This document shows, piece by piece, positions 41,833 to 50,344 of a DNA stretch of 64,000 bases (its first letter is position 1; each line of letters begins with the position of its first letter). The notes beneath the pieces were generated by a model, which saw only the letters and a list, made by a program, of their open reading frames with translations, did not search any database and had not been told where the DNA came from. This DNA is from JADJNW01 sp964517145 (GTDB taxonomy: Bacteria; Bacteroidota; Bacteroidia; Chitinophagales; Saprospiraceae), in the NCBI GenBank assembly GCA_964517145.1, contig CAZFBN010000004.1, positions 1 to 64,000 on the forward strand, written 5' to 3'. A program made the position numbers and the translations under genes.

Positions 41833-42915
41833 CTACCCATTCAAAAAATGCGCCACCAGCCGGTGAAAATGATGCACTCCCTGCTCTTGTGTTGGAGAGA
41901 AGCGCCCAGCAGTATAAAATCTTGATTGTAAGCCTTTTTGCACACTTTCTACCACGGCTTCGTCTTCCATTTCGGTTTGGTCAATGCGGTTGATTTCGCG
42001 ATTGAAAGTAGTATTGCCAAAATAATAAGTGCGGAATCGAATACGGGTACGGTTGTGACTCAGCGGTTCTACTACATTGAGCGACAAGCCCCAGGGGTAG
42101 AAATTCAGCATTAAATTGGGGAAAAGCCAATAATAATACGCATAAATTTTTTGTCCATAATCCGGCGAGTCTTCTGGAATGTCAAAAATGGGCTGATCAT
42201 CTTTGGCAATACCGAGTTGCAGGTTGCAATAGTCAAAAATTTCGTATTGATAATTTTTAAAATCCAATGCTTGATTCAATGCCGGATGCACAAATGGAAT
42301 GTGAAAACCTTCCAGGTAATTGTCGCAATACAGCGCCCAATTGGCATTGACATAATAATCCTGCGAGCTTTCCGCATTAAAAACCAGGGTATCAAAAGGC
42401 ATCCAACTCAAGCGCTCGCGAATGGGGCGGGTCATCTCCTCAAAACGCACCTTTGGATTCAAGGATACAAACAACATACCCAGCCATTCTTCAAAAGGCA
42501 CCTGCGTCAAGTCATCGGTTTTACTCGGAAAATTCGCCACGGCTTCAAACTCTGGCATGCTTTTGTACGAACCATCCAATCGAAAACAGCGCCCGTGGTA
42601 GCCACAAGTGAGCATGCGATTTTGACCTGCCTGCTCTACAATAATTTTGCCTCGATGTGTGCAAACGTTTGACAGACAATGCGTTTTACCATCTTGATCT
42701 TTAGCAAAAACCAAAGGTTCGTCGAGTACCCCTTCCAGCAAATTGAGCGGACACACCTCCATCGGCTCCTGCACAATGCTGGCATCGGCAGCATACAACC
42801 ACGTTGTTGCAAAAATTTTTTCTTTGACCTGTTCAAAAATAGCTGCACTTTTGTAAAACCAACCAGGCAGCGTAGCAGATTGGTGAATGTCGGTGTCAAT
42901 GTGCAGGGTTTGCAT
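41833..42915 (-). CDS. Rieske non-haem iron oxygenase, alpha-subunit type
   Basis: 360 residues from the ATG at 42915. The Rieske [2Fe-2S] site is complete: CTHRG followed after 17 residues by CGYHG. The mononuclear iron site DNYLEGFHIPFVHPAL supplies two histidines, with a later Asp expected. The overall form matches aromatic-ring hydroxylase or choline-monooxygenase-like alpha subunits. No reductase, ferredoxin or beta subunit is encoded nearby, so the substrate and electron donor are unknown. The open frame runs to 43170, but that extension contains low-quality sequence (Cys/His-rich, no homology seen) and overlaps the divergent sigma-factor region. Confidence 0.93.
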   Translation of the reverse strand: MQTLHIDTDIHQSATLPGWFYKSAAIFEQVKEKIFATTWLYAADASIVQEPMEVCPLNLLEGVLDEPLVFAKDQDGKTHCLSNVCTHRGKIIVEQAGQNRMLTCGYHGRCFRLDGSYKSMPEFEAVANFPSKTDDLTQVPFEEWLGMLFVSLNPKVRFEEMTRPIRERLSWMPFDTLVFNAESSQDYYVNANWALYCDNYLEGFHIPFVHPALNQALDFKNYQYEIFDYCNLQLGIAKDDQPIFDIPEDSPDYGQKIYAYYYWLFPNLMLNFYPWGLSLNVVEPLSHNRTRIRFRTYYFGNTTFNREINRIDQTEMEDEAVVESVQKGLQSRFYTAGRFSPTQEQGVHHFHRLVAHFLNG

Positions 42916-42934
42916 AGGTTTTAGGTATTTTTTA

Positions 42935-42942
42935 CAAATATA
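42935..42942 (-). promoter_or_regulatory. -7 element of the Rieske oxygenase gene
   Basis: TATATTTG on the minus strand, 20 bases before the ATG at 42915. It supports the short start. No -33 TTG is evident. Confidence 0.4.
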
Positions 42943-43035
42943 AAGGGAAGGGCGATGGGGAGATAGCGGAATGAGCTGATCTTTTTGAAAAATTTTGAAA
43001 AGCCTTTTAAACCTTTGTTGCCATTTGCAGTCCAA

Positions 43036-43710
43036 ATGACAAAAGACGAACAAATGGTAATTGCTGGATTGAATTACCTGGATTACAGCGAGCGGGCAAT
43101 GGGAGCGTCCGTTTCCACAGAAATAAAAAAAGCTCCGGTACAACCCATGACAAACACGGCAGATGAGCATTTACTGAGCCTCTTACAGCATGCCCAAACG
43201 GCAGAACGCGGCTTTCGTTTGTTGATGGAAACGTACCAGGAGCAACTGTACTGGGTGGTGCGCCGATTGGTGAATGACCATGAGGATGCAAATGATGTGT
43301 TGCAAAATTGTTTTATTAAAGTGTATCGCAGCCTCCACACGTTTGAAGGCAAATCGAAATTGTACACATGGCTGTATCGCATTGCCACCAACGAAGCGAT
43401 TACCTTTTTGAATCAAAAAAGTCGTAAAATGACTGCCTCTATCGAATCGGGCGAGCTGCCACTGGTGAATACCTTGCAGGCGGATGCTTCGGTGAATGGA
43501 GATGAATTGCAGGCACAATTGCAAAAAGCACTTGAGCAACTGCCTGAAAAACAGCGCATTGTGTTTAACATGCGGTATTTTGATGAAATGCCCTACGAAG
43601 AAATGTCGGCAATACTCGACACCTCGGTAGGCGCTTTGAAGGCAAGTTATCACCATGCGGTGAAAAAAATAGAAAATTATTTTCGGGAAGCTGAAATCGG
43701 AGAGCTATGA
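43036..43710 (+). CDS. ECF-type RNA polymerase sigma factor
   Basis: 224 residues from the ATG at 43036; an ATG at 43147 would give a more typical 187 residues, and a TTG at 42985 extends further. Sigma region 2 (LLMETYQEQLYWVVRRLVND, VLQNCFIKVYRSLHTFEGKS, YTWLYRIATNEAITFLNQ) and region 4 (LPEKQRIVFNMRYFDEMPYE, EMSAILDTSVGALKASYHHA) are both complete. Its stop overlaps the next gene by four bases. That gene encodes a single-pass membrane protein and is followed by a Spy-like periplasmic protein, a layout typical of envelope-stress sigma systems. Confidence 0.93.
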   Translation: MTKDEQMVIAGLNYLDYSERAMGASVSTEIKKAPVQPMTNTADEHLLSLLQHAQTAERGFRLLMETYQEQLYWVVRRLVNDHEDANDVLQNCFIKVYRSLHTFEGKSKLYTWLYRIATNEAITFLNQKSRKMTASIESGELPLVNTLQADASVNGDELQAQLQKALEQLPEKQRIVFNMRYFDEMPYEEMSAILDTSVGALKASYHHAVKKIENYFREAEIGEL

Positions 43711-44222
43711 AAAATCAAAATGACATTCAAAAAGAATTGCAGGAATTATCGCCCCTGCTCGCAAAATTAAAAGCGAAAGCACAAAAGCCAGAAGTGCCAG
43801 AAAATTATTTCCAGTCGCTGCCCAATCAGGTTTGGGAACAAATCAAACTGCAACCAGCGCCCCAGCGCCCGGTCGCTCCTCCGAATGCGTGGGAACGTTT
43901 GTTGAGTTACTTCCAGATGCTGCTCCAACCACGTGTAGCGGTGTCTTTGGCAACGTTTGTTATTTTGATAACGGCAGGTGTTTATTTTTTAAACAATAAT
44001 ATGCCAACCACTGATAATCAAGATTTAACAGCAGAAGAAATTACAGCATATATCAATGACAATTTGTCTCAGTTTGATACCGAAATGCTAATGAACGCTA
44101 CTTCGGACTTGTCGGATCACAGCATTCTGCCACAAAGTGAATTCAGCGAGGAAGAAATGAACCTGATGATGGAAGAGATTATAAAAGATTTGGATACCAA
44201 AGCCCTGGAAGAAATGCTTTAA
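43707..44222 (+). CDS. Single-pass membrane protein, likely anti-sigma factor
   Basis: 171 residues. An N-terminal cytoplasmic region (1-75) with a helical KELQELSPLLAKLKAKAQ and VPENYFQSLPNQVWEQIK, one transmembrane helix (about 78-95), and an acidic periplasmic tail with many Asp/Glu/Met. No recognised zinc anti-sigma motif (no HxxxCxxC). Assigned as an anti-sigma candidate from topology and its translational coupling to the sigma gene (ATGA overlap). The phrase VPENYFxxLPxxVW recurs in Bacteroidota proteins encoded behind ECF sigma genes. Confidence 0.8.
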   Translation: MKNQNDIQKELQELSPLLAKLKAKAQKPEVPENYFQSLPNQVWEQIKLQPAPQRPVAPPNAWERLLSYFQMLLQPRVAVSLATFVILITAGVYFLNNNMPTTDNQDLTAEEITAYINDNLSQFDTEMLMNATSDLSDHSILPQSEFSEEEMNLMMEEIIKDLDTKALEEML

Positions 44223-44295
44223 TAAGCTAATGTTTTATGTATTAACCGGTTATACAGTTTTTTTTGGAATTTGAGATAAGTTAAAATCAAGTGAA

Positions 44296-44766
44296 ATGAG
44301 AAAATGGTTTTTGGGTGTCCTGCTGCTATGCGCCCTTTCTATGGCAGCCTGGGCACAAGACGACGACGACTTGCCCGCCGGACAGTCGGGCGAGCGCATA
44401 CAAGCCATGCGTGTTGCTTTCATTACCGAACGGTTAAAATTGACCCCGGAAGAATCGCAAAAGTTTTGGCCCCTGTACAATGAATATGAAGCAGAACAGA
44501 AGAAAATTCGGCAGAAGTACAAATTTAATCAGAATTTTGCCACGATGACGGACGCAGAGGCAGAGCAACTGCTGAGTGGCTCGCTGGAAATGGAGCAGCA
44601 ATTGCTAAATTTGAAAAAAGACTACGTGCAGCGCATGCGCAAGGTGCTTCCGGTGCGAAAAATTGCGATACTCAATCGGGTAGAACGCGAGTTTAAAGAA
44701 GAATTATTAAAAAAGCTCCGCGAAATACAAATGCAAAGCCGACAACGGAGGTTGAATCGGAATTGA
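44296..44766 (+). CDS. Spy/CpxP-like periplasmic protein
   Basis: 156 residues. Signal peptide about 1-20 (AWAQ). The mature protein is an extended charged helix set: RVAFITERLKLTPEESQKFW resembles the LTxxQ motif of Spy, CpxP and CnrX-like sensors, followed by LYNEYEAEQKKIRQKYK and a long Arg/Lys-rich C-terminus. It is the third gene of the sigma / anti-sigma-like operon, 73 bases downstream. In CnrYXH, ZraP and Cpx systems such a protein senses metal or misfolded protein; an analogous role is inference. Followed by an intrinsic terminator. Confidence 0.83.
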   Translation: MRKWFLGVLLLCALSMAAWAQDDDDLPAGQSGERIQAMRVAFITERLKLTPEESQKFWPLYNEYEAEQKKIRQKYKFNQNFATMTDAEAEQLLSGSLEMEQQLLNLKKDYVQRMRKVLPVRKIAILNRVEREFKEELLKKLREIQMQSRQRRLNRN

Positions 44767-44804
44767 GCGCCCATGCGATTAGGAAATCGAATTTAAAAAA
44801 AAAT

Positions 44805-44846
44805 GGTCTTTTAAGGTGTCAACTTTGAAAGACCGTTTTTGTTTTT
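44805..44846 (+). terminator. Terminator of the sigma-factor operon
   Basis: GGTCTTT (44805-44811) pairs with AAAGACC (44828-44834), followed by GTTTTTGTTTTT. Confidence 0.7.
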
Positions 44847-44849
44847 GAA

Positions 44850-45070
44850 TGGTGCTTATTCCTAAATAATTTGATATGAATATTCATTAAATATATCATA
44901 TTTTTTTAGATAAATAATTTGCTTAATTTATTAAAACACAATATCTTGTGATTTTTCTACCACTTCTTTTTATAAACCTACCGTTTCATTAATTACCCAT
45001 TTCCTTTAGCATTTCATGCTAGGATGTTTGGATGCTTTTTCTTTAAATTTACCTACCTAATTGGAAAAAA
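44850..45070. other. AT-rich leader of the TPR gene
   Basis: Very AT-rich intergenic DNA with no ORF and no clear TAnnTTTG match. Presumably contains the promoter of the TPR gene, but I cannot place it. Confidence 0.35.
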
Positions 45071-46480
45071 ATGGAAAAAGCTCCTATGAACTATGAAGAA
45101 AACCAAGCCCTGCTGGACTTGGTGACCGACTATGAAACGCTGCGGGAGCAGGGTCGGGAATTGTACTGGGAAGAAAAAGTTTTTGCGCAAGTAATTGAGT
45201 ATTACGAACGCGAAAATCAACTCTCCCGTGCCATTGAAGTAATCAATTGTGCCATTAAAATTCATGCTTATTCGCCCGATTTTTACTTAAAAAAAGCTCA
45301 ACTTCTTATTGACGACCATCAGGAATCGCAAGCGCTAAAAGTGTTGGAAGAAGCCAGTGTTTTCGCACCTTTTGATGCAGAAATCGGCATCTTGCGCGCA
45401 GAGGCGCTCGCTCGAATGGGGTTGGAAGAGGAGGCGCTGGAACTGCTCGAAACGTTAAAACATGGGGCGAGTAGTACCATTCTTGCCAACATTTACGTTT
45501 GTGAAGCAGCAGTGTATGAGCATGCCGAAGAGTATGAATCCATGTACTATGCGTTGAAAAATGCCTTGCAAAAAAACCCGAAGCACGAAGAAGCGCTAGA
45601 ATTGATGTGGGTAAGTGTGGAAGCCACGCGCAAGTATGAGGAAAGTATTGCGTTGTACCAGGAAATTATTGAAAACGATCCTTATTCGTACCTGGCTTGG
45701 TACAATCTGGGGCACGCACACGCCTACCAGGGCAATTACAAAGAAGCCATCGAGGCTTATGAATACGCTTTCTTGACCAATGAGACGTTTGAGTTTGCTT
45801 ATCGCGATTGTGCAGAAATGTGCTTTGAAGTAAAGCAATACCGCAAGGCCTTGCAATGTTATGAAGAAGTGATCGAGCGATTCGAGGCTGATAGCGAATT
45901 GTACTTTTGCATGGGGCAATGCTACCAGCAGTTGGAAGATTACACGAGCGCCCGAGCATTGTATCGCAAAGCATTGAGTCTCGATCATTACAACGACGAA
46001 ATTTTATTTGCCATCGGTGAGTGTTATGCGCGAGCAAACCATTGGAAACGCGCTGTTGCAACTTTTAAGAAAGCGATTGACGTTGAAGATAATCGTGAAG
46101 AATATTACGCTGCTTTGGCAGAAGCTTACGCCGAATTAGGCGATTGTACAGCAGCAGAAACCAACTTCAAAAAGGCAGTTGACTTAGCGCCTGACCAAAT
46201 TCAGTACTGGATGCAGTACACCGGCTTCCTGATTGAAACAGACCGGGTGGAAGAAGCACTGGACGTTTTGCATGAGGCAGAAGACTACTCCACCGGCGCC
46301 GAATTGCTCTATTGTCGCATCGCGTGCCTTTTCGCTCTGGGACGTCGTCAGGAAGCCCTTTATTGGCTGGGGGAAGCGCTGGAAGAAGATTATGACATGC
46401 ACCAAACGCTGTTTGAGGTGCTGCCTTCCCTGCGCAACGACCCAGATGTGCTCTACATTATTTCGAGCTATTTTGCATAA
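45071..46480 (+). CDS. TPR-repeat protein
   Basis: 469 residues built almost entirely of about twelve TPR units (for example SRAIEVINCAIKIHAYSPDF, PYSYLAWYNLGHAHAYQGNY, KEAIEAYEYAFLTN, ELYFCMGQCYQQLEDYTSAR). No signal peptide or membrane segment, hence a cytoplasmic scaffold. ATGs at 45071 and 45086 are both possible. Cysteine is unusually common (NCAIK, CEAAV, CAEMC, CYEEV, CMGQC, CYARA). Specific partners unknown. Its last 13 bases overlap the convergent glucokinase gene. Confidence 0.9.
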   Translation: MEKAPMNYEENQALLDLVTDYETLREQGRELYWEEKVFAQVIEYYERENQLSRAIEVINCAIKIHAYSPDFYLKKAQLLIDDHQESQALKVLEEASVFAPFDAEIGILRAEALARMGLEEEALELLETLKHGASSTILANIYVCEAAVYEHAEEYESMYYALKNALQKNPKHEEALELMWVSVEATRKYEESIALYQEIIENDPYSYLAWYNLGHAHAYQGNYKEAIEAYEYAFLTNETFEFAYRDCAEMCFEVKQYRKALQCYEEVIERFEADSELYFCMGQCYQQLEDYTSARALYRKALSLDHYNDEILFAIGECYARANHWKRAVATFKKAIDVEDNREEYYAALAEAYAELGDCTAAETNFKKAVDLAPDQIQYWMQYTGFLIETDRVEEALDVLHEAEDYSTGAELLYCRIACLFALGRRQEALYWLGEALEEDYDMHQTLFEVLPSLRNDPDVLYIISSYFA

Positions 46481-47235
46481 GTCAGCATGGTTTCATAAGC
46501 ATGACATGCTGCGCCGATCATGCCCGCACTGTTGAGCAGCAGCGCGGGCTGAACGGGTGTTTCCAGCGTAAAAAGGTGGGTGTATTCATCAAAATACTTA
46601 CTCGAACCGCCACCCAGCAAAATCAAACTTGGAGAGAACAATAATTCGAGGTGGTGCAAATATTCGTTGAAACGCTTTGCCCACTCCTCCCAGCTTAGAT
46701 GATCGCGTTCTTTGGCATTATTAGAAGCATACTGTTCTGCTACAATATCCTGTCCTTTCAGGTACAAATGTCCAAATTCCGTATTGGGTACTATTTTACC
46801 ATCTACAAATAAGGCGCTACCCAAGCCCGACCCGATGGTAATCAAAATAACCGTACCATTCACGCCTTTGCCCAAGCCAAAGCGCATCTCTGCAATGCCC
46901 GCCGCATCTGCGTCATTAATGGCTTTGACCATACAGTCGGCTGTTTCTGCAAAAATAGTTTCAATGTTGGTGCGAATCCAGGAATTGTCAATGTTTGCAG
47001 CCGTCATCGCCACGCCATTTTTTACAATAGCCGGAAAGCCAACCCCTACCAATCCATTCCAATTAAAAGCTTTGACCAACTTGCCAAAGGTGGCTGCCAC
47101 TGCCTCCGGCGTAGAAGGATTCGGCGTAGAAAAGCGAAGCCGCTCTGTCAGCAATTTGCCAGCATGAATGTCCACAATTGCCCCTTTGATACCAGAGGCG
47201 CCCACATCTACACCCAGAATTTTCGCGTCGTGCAT
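46468..47235 (-). CDS. ppgK: Polyphosphate glucokinase, ROK family
   Basis: 255 residues. Phosphorylates glucose with polyphosphate or ATP. Motifs: ILGVDVGASGIKGAIVD (phosphate-binding 1), VGVGFPAIVKNGV, the catalytic AINDADAAGIAEM, ILITIGSGLGSALFVDG (phosphate 2) and EFGHLYL. The short length, and the lack of the ROK zinc cluster (CxCGxxGC) that follows GH in typical ROK kinases, favour PpgK over a standard glucokinase. It ends inside the convergent TPR gene. Confidence 0.9.
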   Translation of the reverse strand: MHDAKILGVDVGASGIKGAIVDIHAGKLLTERLRFSTPNPSTPEAVAATFGKLVKAFNWNGLVGVGFPAIVKNGVAMTAANIDNSWIRTNIETIFAETADCMVKAINDADAAGIAEMRFGLGKGVNGTVILITIGSGLGSALFVDGKIVPNTEFGHLYLKGQDIVAEQYASNNAKERDHLSWEEWAKRFNEYLHHLELLFSPSLILLGGGSSKYFDEYTHLFTLETPVQPALLLNSAGMIGAACHAYETMLTYAK

Positions 47236-47250
47236 TTTTTAAGTTGAAAA

Positions 47251-47289
47251 GTGAGATTTGAAACATGAAAAGCTGATTTCAAATTTCAC
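47251..47289. repeat. GTGAAATTTGAAA-type inverted repeat
   Basis: GTGAGATTTGAAA (47251-47263) and TTTCAAATTTCAC (47277-47289) pair with one mismatch. It lies between ppgK and the cyclophilin gene and may act as the terminator of the latter. Confidence 0.5.
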
Positions 47290-47305
47290 ATCTCCTATTT
47301 ATAAT

Positions 47306-48193
47306 TTACTTTATTACCGTTACTTTCATTTTCACATCTTCTTCGGGGCGGTCGCGTCCGTCCGTTGCCACATTGGCAATGCTATCCAGCACTTCCATGC
47401 CTTGAACCAGCCTGCCAAACACCGTGTAATCCCGGTCGAGCATAGGCGTACCGCCCATCTGCTTGTATGCATCGCGTTGCGCCTGGCTATAACGAAATCC
47501 TTTGCGTGCCTCCATTTGGTTGAGCATCGCTTCGGTCACAGTTTGTCCTTGTACAATATAAAATTGGGAACCCGACGAACGTTTCTGTGGATTCACCTGG
47601 TCGCCCTGCCGCGCAGCTGCCAGCGCACCTTTAAGGTGGACGAGCGAATCTACAAACTCTGCCGGAACGGTATAACCCGGTCCTCCCATGCCCAAAGGCT
47701 CGCCTTGCTTGGCATTGCGGGAGTTAGGGTCGCCACCTTGAATCATAAAGCCGTCGATGATGCGGTGAAACAGCAGGTCATTAAAAAATCCTTCTTCCGC
47801 CAGTTTCAAAAAATTGTCGCGGTGCTGCGGCGTTGCGTCCGACAGCTCAAAAATCATGCTGCCAAAATTGGTTTCAATTTCGATTAGGCATTTATCTGGT
47901 GCTTCCACAGTTAATTGTTTTTTTATAATACGAGATTTTTTTCCATCCGAGGCAATCAGTTGCACTTCGTACGTGCCAGAGTGCTTGAACGCATGAACCG
48001 GCGACGAATCCTGCACTATTTTCCCATCACCAAAATGCCATTCATACTGCGTTGCTTTCTGCGATTGATTTGCAAATTCAACTACTGCCGGTGCTTTTTG
48101 CCCATTTTTAAAAGTATAATTAAAATCCGCTATCGGGCGTGCACAGGCTGCCATTATTACAACCACGATGACAATTCCTATAACTTTCCCCAT
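47306..48193 (-). CDS. PKD-domain cyclophilin (peptidyl-prolyl isomerase) lipoprotein
   Basis: 295 residues. Lipobox VVVIMAAC (Cys17) for lipid anchoring. A PKD domain follows (about 25-95; YEWHFGDGKIVQDSSPVHAF, SGTYEVQLIASDG), then a cyclophilin domain (about 100-295; FHRIIDGFMIQGGDP, SSGSQFYIVQG, YTVFGRLVQGMEVLDSI). The active-site phrase FHRII and the GSQFYI block are intact. It probably assists protein folding at the envelope. The PKD fusion suggests binding to carbohydrate or a partner protein. Confidence 0.93.
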   Translation of the reverse strand: MGKVIGIVIVVVIMAACARPIADFNYTFKNGQKAPAVVEFANQSQKATQYEWHFGDGKIVQDSSPVHAFKHSGTYEVQLIASDGKKSRIIKKQLTVEAPDKCLIEIETNFGSMIFELSDATPQHRDNFLKLAEEGFFNDLLFHRIIDGFMIQGGDPNSRNAKQGEPLGMGGPGYTVPAEFVDSLVHLKGALAAARQGDQVNPQKRSSGSQFYIVQGQTVTEAMLNQMEARKGFRYSQAQRDAYKQMGGTPMLDRDYTVFGRLVQGMEVLDSIANVATDGRDRPEEDVKMKVTVIK

Positions 48194-48269
48194 AAATAAT
48201 GCAATCTGTTTATAATTTTTATAATAATTTTATTCAAATTTTACACATTTCTATTAAACTCAAAAAAGG

Positions 48270-48620
48270 TCACGCTGCTTCCAACTCTTTAAAATACCGA
48301 ATCAAGTACATTTTCAGCATCAACTCTTGCTCACGCAGGTCAAGCTTGGGTACTGCGCGCAGTTGCCGCCAGTGGGGCCAGCCATCTTCGTCGCGCCCGG
48401 CAAATTCATAATAGCCATCATAACTCATCAGGCGGCACACGGCAATGTGCATCAAATCCTGCTTTTCTTCTTTGGAAAATTCCTTTTTCCAGCGCCCAAG
48501 TTCTTGAATACCAATTAGAAACAACACCGCATTCAAATCCGGCAACGTGTCCTTTTTGAAGCGATCTTGTACAAAATGCCGCACGCGCAGCCACTCAAAA
48601 TCCAATTCCCATTCTTCCAT
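48270..48620 (-). CDS. Conserved-looking small cytoplasmic protein, unknown function
   Basis: 116 residues from the ATG at 48620 (MEEWELDFEWLRVRHFVQDR). Rich in Trp, Arg and Glu, with the phrases LPDLNAVLFLIGIQELGRW and YDGYYEFAGRDEDGWPHW. No signal peptide or membrane segment. I do not recognise the family. A TATCTTTG -7 element (48629-48636) sits nine bases upstream of this ATG, which rules out the longer start at 48692. Confidence 0.75.
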   Translation of the reverse strand: MEEWELDFEWLRVRHFVQDRFKKDTLPDLNAVLFLIGIQELGRWKKEFSKEEKQDLMHIAVCRLMSYDGYYEFAGRDEDGWPHWRQLRAVPKLDLREQELMLKMYLIRYFKELEAA

Positions 48621-48628
48621 AGCCGCTG

Positions 48629-48636
48629 CAAAGATA
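48629..48636 (-). promoter_or_regulatory. -7 element of the 48270-48620 gene
   Basis: TATCTTTG on the minus strand, ending nine bases before the ATG, so the transcript would have an almost absent leader. No -33 match seen. Confidence 0.4.
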
Positions 48637-48753
48637 GCCCATGATTTTGTAGGATGGAATGAATTGGCAGGTTGATTTCTGGATTTTACCAAATTTTCCC
48701 ATTCAATGGGTCGGCACGCTCAAAAGTTAGGAAGGCAGTGTTTATTTACTCAA

Positions 48754-48781
48754 GTGTCCTACGCTGGTACAGGTAGGACAC
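48754..48781. repeat. Perfect 9-bp inverted repeat
   Basis: GTGTCCTAC (48754-48762) and GTAGGACAC (48773-48781) around a 10-base loop, followed on the plus strand by GTTTTAAAAATG. Downstream of the CBS gene on its own strand, but without a T run there. Confidence 0.4.
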
Positions 48782-48813
48782 GTTTTAAAAATGCTTTGCT
48801 TTAATAAATTCCT

Positions 48814-49329
48814 CTAAAACAAATAGTTATCATCGTCGCGCATGTCGTCTCCAGCGATAAACCCCTTCTCATCCACGTCATCCTCATCTTCGGTAGCCTC
48901 TTCAGTGTAGGGCGAATTAAAACTGAAGCGCAATAAATCGTGCGTGGTCACAATGCCTACCAATTGCTGATCTTCGATAACGGGCAGCGCGTGAAATTTA
49001 TTCGACAGAAAAATATCAGCCGCCAAGCCGATGGTATCTTCCGGGTCAAGCGTCATGGGGTAGGTGGTCATAAAATCCTTTGCTTGCAGCGTTTGGTAGT
49101 GTTTTTCACTCCAGGTTTTACCGGTCGTTTGGTGCGAGAGCAGGTAAGAAACACGGAAAAAATCTTCCTTACTGATAATGCCAACCAGCACCTCGCCATT
49201 TTCTACCACTGGCAGATGATGAAAATCATATTTTTTAAAAAGCTCATAAATTTCTATTGCAACAACATCCGGTCTGACAGTCACCAAATCAGTCGTCATA
49301 ATTTCTCTGATATTTCTTTCGGAGTTCAT
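48814..49329 (-). CDS. CBS-domain protein
   Basis: 171 residues with two CBS domains (about 8-65 and 85-140): IREIMTTDLVTVRPDVVAIE, HHLPVVENGEVLVGIISKED, and LQAKDFMTTYPMTLDPEDTI, HALPVIEDQQLVGIVTTHDL. The C-terminus is an acidic tail (EEATEDEDDVDEKGF). CBS pairs bind adenine nucleotides. A stand-alone protein of this kind resembles AcuB-type or hypoxic-response CBS proteins. Partner unknown. Confidence 0.92.
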   Translation of the reverse strand: MNSERNIREIMTTDLVTVRPDVVAIEIYELFKKYDFHHLPVVENGEVLVGIISKEDFFRVSYLLSHQTTGKTWSEKHYQTLQAKDFMTTYPMTLDPEDTIGLAADIFLSNKFHALPVIEDQQLVGIVTTHDLLRFSFNSPYTEEATEDEDDVDEKGFIAGDDMRDDDNYLF

Positions 49330-49450
49330 ACTTGCCTAATTTAACAGTGGAAAAATATTTCACCTCTTTACATCAATCGGGTTGATATAAGCGTACAATT
49401 ACCAAAGTTGATAATTTGTATTAATTTTTCAAATGGATTTTACAAAATTA

Positions 49451-50227
49451 TTACTCAATTTGAGCATTGGCATAATAAGTTGCCGCCGCTTCAAAGTCGC
49501 CAAAAAGTCGCAACATTTCTAATAAAGCCAGGTTCAACTTTTCACCGGCATCCGCTAATACTTCGCGGTCGGCGCATTCCATCGCTGCACTCAGTTCATC
49601 GAGCGCTTCGCTTACACCGATCTGTGTAGTGCGCAATTTCCAGGCTTGATCTTTATTAAATTCGTACAACTCTGCATCAAAAGGTTTTGCCAAAAGCATA
49701 TTCCATTTTTGATTCAGCGCTACCGACATTTCCATCACGTCTTCCCATTGTAACATATCGAGCATTTCATCCTGCACGGTTTCGTTAAAAACCCCAATAC
49801 TTGCCTGAAAATTGTATATATAATCCAAATAATAATCAATGTGATAAGTGGTGCGCAAGGTATAAAGCGAGCGTTTTACCGCATCGAGCTGCGTGTAAGC
49901 TCGTTCATACTGATTGGCATCAATGGCAAAAAAAGCGGCGCTCAGTTGCTTGTCCACCTGACGAAAAGTATTGCGCCAATCGGGCTCCGTCTTACTCATT
50001 TCGTAGCGGTGGCGCAATTGTTGCCAATGGTAGCCCAAGTGAAAAACGGCGCGTTTGGCTTCAAAATTATTGCCTTCAGCAACATAAAACAGCACCGGCA
50101 GAAAAGCTTGATCGAACCGCACGAATTCTCGGCGAATATCGTTTTGCGGGAGTACCTGCGTTCGGCAATCTGCTTTTAAAGCGATTAGCATCAACGCAAT
50201 CACACAGGCAATAGGTAGGTGTTTCAT
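49451..50227 (-). CDS. Secreted helical protein of unknown function
   Basis: 258 residues from the ATG at 50227. Signal peptide about 1-22 (IALMLIALKADC). The mature part is all-helical with regularly spaced aromatic residues (NNFEAKRAVFHLGYHWQQLR, YHIDYYLDYIYNFQASIGVF), suggesting a helical-bundle fold. A Cys at the end of the hydrophobic segment (ADC) could be a lipobox but is weak. No family recognised. The frame is open to 50314, but the extra 29 residues are not signal-like and cover the intergenic region. Downstream of hsp20 on the same strand (117-base gap). Confidence 0.78.
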   Translation of the reverse strand: MKHLPIACVIALMLIALKADCRTQVLPQNDIRREFVRFDQAFLPVLFYVAEGNNFEAKRAVFHLGYHWQQLRHRYEMSKTEPDWRNTFRQVDKQLSAAFFAIDANQYERAYTQLDAVKRSLYTLRTTYHIDYYLDYIYNFQASIGVFNETVQDEMLDMLQWEDVMEMSVALNQKWNMLLAKPFDAELYEFNKDQAWKLRTTQIGVSEALDELSAAMECADREVLADAGEKLNLALLEMLRLFGDFEAAATYYANAQIE

Positions 50228-50344
50228 ACGAGGAGCATTAATTTGGTTAGGAAACGGGATGCCAGATAATAGTACACAAAGCCAGTCGCAGAAAAAAATC
50301 CAATCATCCAGCATCCCTTTACACGAATCATTCTCAGGAAAACA

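Noticed and set aside
42916..43170. N-terminal extension of the Rieske oxygenase to 43170
   Set aside because: The extension is Cys/His-rich, not family-like, overlaps the divergent sigma gene region, and a -7 element at 42935-42942 fits the ATG at 42915.
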